This document shows positions 1 through 8,514 of a DNA stretch of 64,000 bases, in pieces. The translations under genes were made by a program, and so were the position numbers. Each line of letters starts with the position of its first letter. Position 1 is the stretch's first letter. The stretch comes from Ascarosepion bandense (Eukaryota; Mollusca; Cephalopoda; Sepiida; Sepiidae), in contig JBBBDQ010000227.1 in NCBI GenBank assembly GCA_037127315.1, positions 383,501 to 447,500 of the forward strand. The letters are read 5' to 3'. The notes beneath the pieces are model-generated. The model did not search any database and was not told the origin of the DNA. It saw only the letters and a program-made list of their open reading frames with translations.

Positions 1-225
1 GTCCTGCGACGATGGATGCGTGGCCGATTGATAGGTGTGAATACACTGGCACTCCTAGTCACAAGAGCTACACTCATGCGACTCAGACGAGGGTCGTCTT
101 CCAGAGTGGAGACAACTCTGGAAAGCAGGCAATTACCTGAGTGACGGAGTCGCCCATTTCAGGGATTCAGTGCTTCCCCACTTAGCCTGTAGAAGCAGCA
201 TTTAAAAGAGCTCTAACAATTTATT
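1..225. other. unassigned left flank
   Basis: This stretch has balanced base composition and no reading frame or repeat that I recognise. It could be the remains of an older element cut by the window edge. A run of A/T at 218-232 marks where the LINE-A fragment begins. Confidence 0.3.
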
Positions 226-485
226 TTTAATTGTTTCACCCCGATCAAGGCGGTAATGCCACTGATATGCAGGGGGCTACATAAGTGTAAAAAGATTAAT
301 TAGAAGAGGGTGAAGAGGAAGACTAACCAGTTACAAAGGAGCAATAGAAAGATGAGAATGTAGGTGTGATGACAGTTTCAAAGGTGGAGAGAAAGGAAAG
401 GATATACGGCGTGGGGAAAGAACTAGAGTCAAGTGGTTAAGATGAGTATTGACATTGCATTTAAATTCCTGGCGGTTGTAATTGT
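226..485 (-). mobile_element. LINE-A 3' end fragment
   Basis: On the minus strand this is the 3' untranslated end and last codons of LINE-A. It aligns base for base, with scattered differences, to 8530-8790 of the long copy, from the TTTCACCCCGA block through the CAGGGGGCTACATAA motif. It stops abruptly at about 485, as expected for a 5'-truncated target-primed insertion. The A tail (read as T on the plus strand) sits at 218-232. Confidence 0.8.
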
Positions 486-589
486 ACGTCTCACCCGGCA
501 CGTTGCGGCTTGCGAGGATCATATCCTAGCGGTAAGAACCAATCAAAAAAGAAAACTGCATCTACAAAAATAATCCCGATTACCTTTGG

Positions 590-2575
590 CGCATGTCAAC
601 ACCAGAACTGGTTCGACGACAACAATAAGGTCATCCATGTCTTGCTTGAGAAAAAGCACAGACTTCACAGAGACTTCCTCAAGAGAGAATCCTTCAGCAA
701 TGAAAGAAGAACTGTTCAATGCGAGCTATGCCGCATGAAGGACGAGTAGATCAGCAAGAAGACCAACGAGATTCACGCTGACAATAAGGACGTCCAGAAC
801 TTCTAGATTGCCCTCAAAGTTGTCTACGGCTCCACGTTGTCTGGATTGTCCCCACTACTCGGTGCGGATGGCAGCACGCTGATCGCAGACAAGAAGAATA
901 TCCTGGAGCATTGCGCAGAACACTGACATAACGTTCTCAACAACCCATCCACGATCAACGAGGAGACAATCACCAGGCTACCGCAGGCTACGTTCACTCG
1001 CTCATCTACCCCTCAACCCAAGAAAGCCATCAAGCGCCTCTCCAGCGGCAAGGAAATAGCTGCTGACTCGATCACTGCTGAGCGCCTCAGGTAGTTGTTC
1101 CAATCCATGTGCCACCAAGAAAAAGTCTCTCAGGAATAAAAAGACGGCTCAATTGTACACCTCTATAAGCTGGAAGGGAAAACGAAAGCATGCGATTACT
1201 ACCAAGGCATCTATTTGCTCTCCCTTACAGGAAGGTTGCTCGCCAGAATCCCGCTGAATTGCATAAACACACATCTCGAGCAAGAATTGCTACCACAGAG
1301 CCAGTATGGCTTTAAGAGGGGATGCAGCACCGTGGACATGATCTCTGCTGCGCGGAAACTACAAGAGAATTGTCAGGAGCAGAACGTCGGGCTCTACAAC
1401 ACCTTTGTGGATTTGACTAAAGACTTCGACGCCGTTTGCCGAAAGGGATTGTAAAAGATCATGGCTACGTATGGATGCCCCACCAAATTCATCTCACTGG
1501 CACAACAGTTCTATGACGACACATGTGCGAGAATTCATGACAACTGAGATTACTCTGAACCCTATCTCAGTGATCAACGGTGTAAAGCAGGTGTGCGTAC
1601 TGGCCTCAGCCTTGTTCAGCATGTTGTTCTCTGCCATGCTCAGAGGCGCTCTCCAGGACAATGACATTGAGTCGACTTTACGTACCGATCCTACAAAAAG
1701 CACTTCAACTTGAGGAGGTTCCGGTCCAAAACCAAGGTACGGAAGGACACCGCCCGTGACTTTCCTTTTGTCGACAATTGTGCATGAAATGCTAATACAC
1801 AGTCCGAAATGCAGGAAAACATGAACCTGTTCTCCAAGGCATGTAACGACTTCCTTCTCACAATTTCCACCAGGAAGACCGAAGTCCTACACAAGCAACC
1901 TCCAGGGACCAACTACACGGAGGCAGTTCTAAGGGTTCATAACTGTGGCTAACAAGTTTGTCTACATTGGAAGCACCTGTCACGCTCGGTCAACATCAAC
2001 AAGAAAGCGGACTACCAGATTGCCAGATCCAGCGCAGCCTTCAGCTGACTCCGTGACCTGGACTAGGAGCGGCATGGACCGAGTCTGCAGACGAAGCTAA
2101 AGACGTACCGTGACGCGGTACTTCTTTCTCTACTGTACACAAGTGAAATTGGACAGTCTATAATCGTCATGTCAGACAGCTGAGCGCCTTCCATATCAGA
2201 TGCCTGAGAACGTTGCTCCACATCAAATGGCAGGATAAAAATCTAGACACGGACGTACTCGAGTGAGTCCAGATAGAGAATATCACCACGTTCATGCGCT
2301 CCCATCTTTGATAGGCCGACCATGTACACTGCATGGAACACAAGAGCCTTCTAAAGCGACTCTTTCATGGTGAGCTAAAGGAAGGAAAGCGATCTCAGTG
2401 GACAGAGGAAGCGTTTCAAGGAAACACTCAAGCCCGGGGAAAAAGCTGCCTGGTGCGACTTAGTCAAAACTAGTGTAGCAGACTTCGAAGCACAACTCAT
2501 CCAAAAACTGCAGTAAAAGCGACAATGCCGGAAGGACAGGTTAAGCATCCCTTCCCAGACGTTTCCTGACCACAT
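590..2575 (+). pseudogene. LINE-C reverse transcriptase relic
   Basis: Decayed non-LTR retrotransposon, readable only by moving between frames. Conserved pieces in order: a linker with WFDDNN near 610; QYGFKRGCSTVDM near 1304; the palm Asp region FVDLTKDFDAV at 1404-1436 (usually DLTKAFD); GVKQVCVLAS near 1580, where the usual GVKQGCVLAP has lost its second Gly; FVDN near 1768 where FADD is expected, so a catalytic Asp is gone; FVYIGST near 1957. The 3' part corresponds to the arginine-rich C-terminal tail seen in this group. No endonuclease domain is visible upstream. Multiple stops and frameshifts mean it is dead. The clade is not assigned; resemblance is to RTE-like or related LINE proteins common in invertebrate genomes. 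Confidence 0.8.
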
Positions 2576-2579
2576 TGCA

Positions 2580-2665
2580 TCTATTCATTCAGATATATAT
2601 TTCTTTTTCTTTCTTATTTCTTTTTCTCTTCCTTCACATATATATTTCTTTATTTTCTTATTTCT
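2580..2665. repeat. T-rich (TTTC)n low-complexity tract
   Basis: Pyrimidine-rich run with repeated TTTCTT and ATATAT, between the end of LINE-C and a LINE-B fragment. The frames through it are artefacts of low complexity. Confidence 0.6.
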
Positions 2666-3060
2666 TCTTCTCTTCGCAGGACCATATTTCTTTTGCTTTA
2701 AATCTCTCCTTCATCTGCGTGGATCTTGTCCAGTATTCACTGTCATATAGAAGGATTGATATTATGCAATAGTTCAGTATTCTTTTCTTTGTTTCTATCA
2801 AAGTTTTCTTGTTTCTTGATACTTTGTTTAGCTTTTGAAAAATATCTTTTGCCATCCCAAAGCTCTTTTGGATTTCAGTGCTGAACGTTTTATTTTCTGG
2901 TAAAACACTTCCCAGTTACTGCATTTATTTGATTTTCGTATTTCCCATTCGTAATTTTCATGTCAGGCTGTTCCTTTTGCATTCTGTCTTCTTGCTTTGA
3001 GAGTTAGTTCTTTCTTCTCGTTTTCTTTAACTACTTACTATATGATTTATTGTGTCCTTT
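2660..3060 (-). pseudogene. LINE-B reverse transcriptase fragment
   Basis: The minus strand encodes MAKDIFQKLNKV followed by a degenerate form of the ISILLYGSECWT block, the thumb/post-palm part of LINE-B. Upstream (2880-3060) a frame-shifted stretch still aligns with the KFKYLGS region of the other copies. The 3' (GAA)n tail is absent, so both ends are truncated. Diverged and non-functional. Confidence 0.7.
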
Positions 3061-3160
3061 GCATATCGTACGTGGTTAAGATTATGGCTGACAATAATTT
3101 ATAATACGTAGGTATAGATTGCTCTTATTTGTTAATTAAGAACTTTTACTGTCTCAACAT

Positions 3161-3403
3161 TCAGTCAGTCAGTTAAGTGCCATACGTGATACACGCTTGG
3201 GTGATCATGTCCCGAAAGAGACATGACTGACTGGGCAGACAGTATTCCCGCAGTAGGTTGTCATTACTTTCTGTGGTAAACTGGTTGCCAGCCAATGCTA
3301 TAGAACCCAATCAAGGGTATTTGCGCGTAATGATTTCAACTGGAATTCGAACTCGGCTCCCTGATTTCTCGTTCCGAGCCGATATCCACTGCACCACAAC
3401 GCA
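3161..3403 (-). mobile_element. SINE-1, internally deleted
   Basis: Reverse-oriented tRNA-derived SINE. The head (plus-strand end near 3403) carries an A-box-like GTGGTGCAGTGG and a B-box-like GAGTTCGAATTCC when read on the minus strand. The tail is the palindromic GTCAGTCAGT. The middle section between the ATAGAACCCAATC and AAGGGTATTT blocks is missing (about 60 bp compared with the other copies). Confidence 0.85.
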
Positions 3404-3778
3404 TTTCTTTATACTATGGAATTTTTTCTCAGCTAGGCAAGGGTCTTGTGGGACCCCCAGAATCTATGATATGATTTCCTCGAATGTATGATACGAGGCC
3501 CCCACTCTTCTACAGCTCAATTTCCGTAAAGTAATATTCATATAAAATGAAAATTTTATTGTAACCAAATTATGTAAAATCATGGATCATAGGTAAACTA
3601 CTCAACTAGAAAAATGGTCAATAAATACAATGTATTTAAATACAAATTAGAGACATCTCAAAATAGATAATTCCATCTTAAATAAATCAACAATGTGTTG
3701 TGGCAATTTTTAACATCGACTTGGAATTTTTCTTGATAAAATAATTTTCACACATTCAACATTATGGCGATTTTCTAA
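3404..3778. other. no feature recognised
   Basis: AT-rich sequence with short GGGACCCCCAGA and GAGGCCCCCACTC motifs near 3450-3510. No frame or known repeat is seen. Confidence 0.3.
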
Positions 3779-3896
3779 CCGTAGCTTACATACGGGTAAA
3801 GGCTGAAAATATAGGACACCCAGTGAGGATCAAACTCACTACTCAATTGTAACAAGACAAGCTTGCTAACCATTACACCACCTTGAAGTATCCCCC
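3779..3896 (-). mobile_element. second tRNA-derived SINE (SINE-2), fragment
   Basis: On the minus strand GGTGGTGTAATGGTTAGCA matches a pol III A box, and GAGTTTGATCCTCACTGGG about 35 nt downstream matches a B box. The sequence between them has tRNA-like spacing, but no cloverleaf with paired acceptor ends is evident. It is therefore called a SINE head and not a tRNA gene. The body beyond the B box is short and fades into AT-rich DNA. Confidence 0.6.
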
Positions 3897-4440
3897 ATTC
3901 ACCACTATGGATTACAAAAAAATAATGAATCTTATATAGTGTTTTTTCTAAACTTAGCTTGAGCAAAACAAATTCATGGATTTGGACAAAATAAAAACAA
4001 AGTATGACATGAAAATCTGCGAAAATGTTTTATGTTTTAATAATCAGTTGTGCTTAGTTAAACTTGTAACGTGTATCAATGTAGGTAGAAAAAAGCAAAT
4101 GTTGATGAGATAGCGGGGGTCACAAAGCACTGCTTGGGGCCCCCGTTCAGGCTCTCCCGCCTTCGAGGTGTTCGGGTGTAATAGGATTAGGTTTTTCTGC
4201 TACATCAGCACTCACTTGCTTTATATTGTAACACTGACATTTATGACAAAGTTTCAACAAATTGGTATTTTCTTTTTTACTTACCTTAACATTTTAGCAA
4301 CTAATGCTTTCTTCGTTATTCTTTTATTGATTCGCACTTTTATTCAGTAGTTTTTTTTATCAAATAAGAATCAGCATAAGATTATGGTTCTCTACCACTT
4401 CCTTGCCTTACAGCAATATTAACGTTGAAACATCAATTCT
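3897..4440. other. no gene; AT-rich spacer
   Basis: Contains a GC-richer patch at 4105-4165 that resembles 35565-35610 in sharing ACAAAGCAC and a GGGGC block, suggesting an unclassified old repeat. Nothing else can be supported. Confidence 0.3.
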
Positions 4441-4580
4441 AGTACGATCGCCGAGGTTAAGTAGCCTCGAACTCAATGGGTTGGAAATACCAAGAGTAGA
4501 AAACTTGGATGTGTGGATGGTGTACGGATAACGGCAACTCGGAAAGTCAAGTTACAATTCCAGCCGTATTCTTCATATTA
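4441..4580 (+). mobile_element. 5S-SINE copy (degenerate)
   Basis: GTACGATCGCCGAGGTTAAG followed by TAGCCTCGAAC and GGAAATACCAAGAG matches the internal-control part of metazoan 5S rRNA (the GATCACCGAAGTTAAGCA and GGGAATACCGGGTG regions). It is followed by a tRNA-like segment with a GGTGTACGGATAACGG box. This is a 5S-derived SINE and not a 5S gene: the 5' third is missing and the stems are not paired. Confidence 0.55.
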
Positions 4581-4884
4581 ATTGACAGATTTGCTTGTTT
4601 AACAGTACATCAGCTCTTTATGAGTCATTTATTGCTGAAATTTAATTTTCTTCGGAGCTTTGAAATAATAAAAATATCATATGTTATTCTGCTTACACAA
4701 TTGAACAAATGGTTGATGATACTCAGCTTTTGTACACTTGTTTGTATGGACATGATTACTAGAGACGGTGACATGTAGTAGTTTTGTTGAAGTTATATTT
4801 TGGAATACCGTTTGATTTCTTTAGAAAATTTTAAAATATTATATGGACTAATGTCACGAAACAATTCTTTCAAGTTGGTTGCTT
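4581..4884. other. no feature recognised
   Basis: AT-rich DNA. The 89-codon open frame crossing 4509-4778 begins inside the SINE and has no recognisable motif. Confidence 0.3.
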
Positions 4885-5615
4885 CGGTTGGTTGATGTTG
4901 TTTGGTGATATAGCAACACCTCTATGGGTCACTTAGTGCCGAAAAATAAATATTTTGTACATAATGTGCATTGTGGTGCAGCGTATATCGGCTCGGAACG
5001 AGAAATCGGGGAGTCGAGTTCGGATTCCAGTTGAATTCATTGCATTCACTAACGCGCAAATACCCTTGGGAAAGGTATTAATCTGTCACTTCCCTCCAGT
5101 TATGGGTTAAACAACAGGACAGTTTGGGTTCTATAGCCTTGGCTGGCAACCAGTCTACCGTAGAAAGCAATGGCAACTTACTGCGGGATAATCTTCTGCC
5201 CAGTCAGCCATGTCTCTTTCGAGACATGATCGCCCAAGCGTGTTTCACGTATTGCACTTAACTGACTGACATAATTTTATATTTTCTGAGCAAAGATATG
5301 TTTTTCAGATATTTATTTTGTAGATCATAAAATGTATCCTTAGTAAGTTTACTACAAAAAATATTTTTTTATTTCTTTTAGTGCATTGATTGATATTTAG
5401 CTATAAACATGTATTTTTAGTCATTTTGTTATAAAAATCGACTGTTGAGTTTTGTTTGGGGATTCACTATTAGCTGTGACCCTAACAGGTCTACAACCCC
5501 GGGTCAGGGCAGACATGAGAAAAACAGTAATTGATAAGTGATCCCAGGCTCCCGAACAGAAGCCTTGATGCCGGATGTAGTTTATCGTCATACCCAGGAC
5601 GAGGTTCGTTATATG
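4885..5615 (+). repeat. dispersed repeat E, split by a SINE-1
   Basis: Repeat E starts with a GGTTGATGTTGTTTGGTGAT block and an AACACC-TATGGGT motif. It continues through AT-rich short internal repeats and ends with GACCCTAACAGG, GGGTCAGGG and CATACCCAGGAC. Related copies lie at 22040, 31165, 43110 and 45240. In this copy a SINE-1 has inserted at 4966. No coding capacity and no clear terminal repeats, so its class is unknown. Confidence 0.65.
4966..5268 (+). mobile_element. SINE-1 nested in repeat E
   Basis: Full-length copy: tRNA-like head with GTGGTGCAG and GTCGAGTTCGGATTCC, body with CCAGTTATGGGTTAAA and CTGCGGGATAAT, and tail ending CTTAACTGACTG. It is flanked by a 7-bp target duplication ACATAAT (4959-4965 and 5269-5275), which fixes its ends and its insertion into repeat E. 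Confidence 0.9.
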
Positions 5616-5680
5616 CGCAAATACTCTTGGGGAAGGTATGAATCCACGCGTCCTTTTATCCAGTTACGGGTTTGTAGTAG
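5612..5680 (+). mobile_element. SINE-1 body fragment
   Basis: The sequence from GCGCAAATACTCTTGGGGAA to CCAGTTACGGGTT matches the central body of SINE-1. Head and tail are absent. Confidence 0.6.
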
Positions 5681-6486
5681 ATAGGAAGTTAAGAATTAAA
5701 TTAAACCTTCTACAATTTTACAAAAATTCACAATGACGAATGAAATTCTAATTTTTCCCAAATAGAAAAAGGATTGACCATGTGCTTAAAGAAAAAGTCG
5801 AAACCGGATTTCGCAAATGATGTTAAGTTGATTTTCTGACCAATGGAAGCGATTTGAAAGACTAAAGGGACTTAGCGATCTAGTGCGAAAATCTTAATGA
5901 CTATAAAAGCTTTGATCAGATCAGCGCCAGTCAGTCAGTCACATGGGAGCAGCAACTATATGTAACAAGAGAAACTTCAACCACGACCTAAACATAGGTC
6001 GCGTTGCACATTGTCTTCTTTCTCCTTCTTTTTCGTGTGCTGATTCCTTTTAGTTATTCTTCTCCATTCAGACATTTCTACCAAACAAACGCTGATACAT
6101 ACATACGTACGTACGCATAAACTCTCTCCAACAAATTACTACTACGGATATTTCTTCAACTCTTGATACCCTTAACCTTGTCATTGAACATTTACCACCT
6201 ATTCTTGTTATTCCATTCTTTTAATAAATTTCTATTTATACACGAAAAATGTATATTTTATTCTTCCACACTAATTCATACATTCCAATCTACACCCAAC
6301 CAACAACCATCCTTCTGATAAAAACCTTCTGATAAATCTGAATAATCTCTAAGCTGAAGGGAGTTCGGTTATGTATGACACAAGGCCAAATCAATAAACA
6401 TTAACCATCCCTCTACGTCTACAGGTTAAATAGTAGTTGTATCAGTAAATTATTACTATCTCTCCCCAATTTTTTCAATATAAAAA
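5681..6486. other. no gene recognised
   Basis: Mixed AT-rich sequence with a short ACATACATACGTACGTACGC run near 6096 and a plain AATAAA near 6222. I looked for LTR ends with a 5-bp duplication and found none. Confidence 0.3.
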
Positions 6487-6488
6487 TA

Positions 6489-7203
6489 CTAGCAGTATAG
6501 CCCGGCGTTGCCCCAGTGTGATGAAAGCTTTAAAACTAATCCACAGTCCTGGAGCTCAGACTCTTTGGACTTTGGCATGAAAGACTAAAAAGCAATCGTT
6601 GTTTCCAGTTAAAGCGAAACCGTAGACTGAAAGAAAAATAAATGGATGTAAGTCAAATTTTCATTTCCTGGTATCGATATCAAATAAGTTTTTTCGTCGT
6701 AAACTGAATTTTGAAGGCTAAATAATTCCTCTGAGTAAATGGTATCATGGTTAAGACTAAGAACTACAATTATACCTACTTAGAACCAAACCCGAAGCAA
6801 AAACTAAAATAAAAGGGCTGAAAAAATACAGACATACAGGCAGATAAACTGACACGCACACACAAACATCTTGCCTTTTATATATTATCGATTTTCTGCA
6901 CTATTATAAGAACTGCAACCTTGAAACTTCTGAATATCGTTTCTTATGTCTTTGTCTATGAGTGTATCAAATTTGATTAAAATCGGACTACTCCTTCTAT
7001 AACATGATTTTTTCGATTATCGATTTTCAATATTTATCGGAGGTACCTCGACACAAAACCTAGCTAAGAACACTCACTGACGCTTATAGTACAACTGTGT
7101 AAATTTTCAAAAAAATCGGTTCAGCCGTTTTGGAGTCTATATGTAACGGAAACACACACACAGACACACAGAGACAAAGTTCCATTTATAAATATGTTTA
7201 AAT
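6489..7203 (-). mobile_element. Helitron-D, non-autonomous
   Basis: Read on the minus strand, the element ends with a short GC hairpin, here degraded (other copies CCCGAGCAACGCCGGG), about 8 nt before a terminal CTAG, and the next host base is T. These are Helitron 3' features. The start in well-preserved copies is TCTAAACTTATTTATAA preceded by host A; in this copy the 5' end is mutated. The interior contains CGGTTCAGCCGTTT-type sequence, a TG/CA microsatellite position and no coding frame. About 715 bp. Confidence 0.8.
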
Positions 7204-7888
7204 ATTTCCGAAAAAAGTTGATAAGCCGTAAACAACAAATGAAGCAATCATATAAGAATCAGCCAATTGAAGGAAGTTTTCTTTTTCGGTATTTCCTCAT
7301 GATTGTCCTTTGTGCCGAGTAAAAGATGTGTGAAGAAAGATTGTGTTGCGAAGTGGCGGAAGACTTTCCTACTGTTTAAATCAACATCTGGAATGTTTCT
7401 CTTCTTTTCTATCTGTGCTCGAACACCGTCTCTAGTCTCTAGTGTGACTGGAAAATACCTTACTATTTCAGTCACAAAGCAGACCAAACCTCCGAAGCAT
7501 CGTCTTAATTCACAAGCAGTCATTTCACGTGAGAGCTGCTGTAAACTCGACATGGTGATGTCTATTTTTAGAGACGAATCAAGCAAAGCGTAGACGCTAA
7601 CAATGTTTTCCCAGCTACACAGAAAAGCATGCAACATGTGCTTCACTTTCACAAATGTGAAAGAGATTCAGTTTTACGGCTCGCGAGAAGTCTGTTGCTG
7701 ATTCTCGTCAGTCAGACACGGATAAGGTGAAAGGTGATTAAATTCAAAATTGTTTAGAGCCGACAAAAGATTTCCAGACGTTTAAGAAATGCAGCAAAGG
7801 TCAAGAGGTTCCGACTTCTCTTTTCTTTCCCACTCTACTGCTGAGCATTTGTAGAGAGAAACTGGGTGGGAATGAGAGACTACCCAGC
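7204..7888. other. unique-looking segment with an open frame
   Basis: The least repetitive part of the left end. A 134-codon frame on the minus strand (7248-7652) overlaps a 96-codon frame on the plus strand (7303-7593). Neither has a recognisable domain, signal peptide or splice context that I can defend. Mutual overlap of open frames is expected by chance where composition is balanced. It could hold a host exon or an old element. Confidence 0.25.
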
Positions 7889-7889
7889 G

Positions 7890-8288
7890 GCCACCCACAC
7901 TTAAGAAGAAGTAAAAGAAGAAGGATCAATAAAAAGAAAGAAAAAGAAGAAAGTAGAAGAAAAAGAAAGAATAAAAAAGGAGAAGAAGGAGAGGATAAAA
8001 AAAGAAAAGAAAAAGGAGAAGAAGAAAAATGAAAAAAGAAGGATAAAGAAAAGAAAAGAAAAGACTAGAAGTAGAAAACGAAAAAAGAAGAAAGGAAGAG
8101 CAGCAGAATAAAAAAGAAAGAATTAAAAAGGATAAAAAGAAAGAAGAATAAAAAGAGGAAGAAAAGAAGGAGAAAAAAGAAGAGAGAAAGAGGAGGAAAA
8201 AAGAAAAAGAAAAAAGGCGAAGAATAAAGGAGGAGAAGAAGAAGAAGAAAAAGGAAGAAGGAAAAAGAAGAAGAAGAAGGAATAAAAA
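7890..8288. repeat. polypurine (A/G) low-complexity tract
   Basis: About 400 bp of almost pure A and G on the plus strand, dominated by AAGAAG, AAAAAG and GAGGAA. Such homopurine mirror-rich DNA can form triplex (H-DNA). The 128-codon Phe/Ser/Leu frame on the complementary strand is an artefact of this composition. Confidence 0.9.
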
Positions 8289-8514
8289 GCTACTTATTTT
8301 GCTAACACTCAAATAATTTTTCTCTTAATTGGTTTTTGATTCTCTATAAATAAATACTTTTCAGTTTTTCAATTTTGTCAAAAATCAACAGTTACCAATT
8401 TTCTAGAGCGTCGATAACAATCGGAAGGAAAGAGAAAAAAAAAAACTACTCTATGCTCAATCATTTGTTTTGACACGCCGGGGATACTTGTTTGTCATTT
8501 TGAGTCCGTGGGGT

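Noticed and set aside
3779..3896. Functional tRNA gene on the minus strand
   Set aside because: A and B boxes are present but no seven-base acceptor pairing or anticodon loop could be drawn; a SINE head is more likely.
4441..4580. 5S rRNA gene
   Set aside because: The 5' third is missing and helices do not pair; similar truncated copies occur twice more.
5930..6260. LTR suggested by AATAAA and T-rich sequence
   Set aside because: No TG...CA ends with a target duplication could be found.
7926..8312. 128-codon Phe/Ser/Leu-rich protein
   Set aside because: It is the complement of a homopurine tract; any frame there lacks stops by composition.
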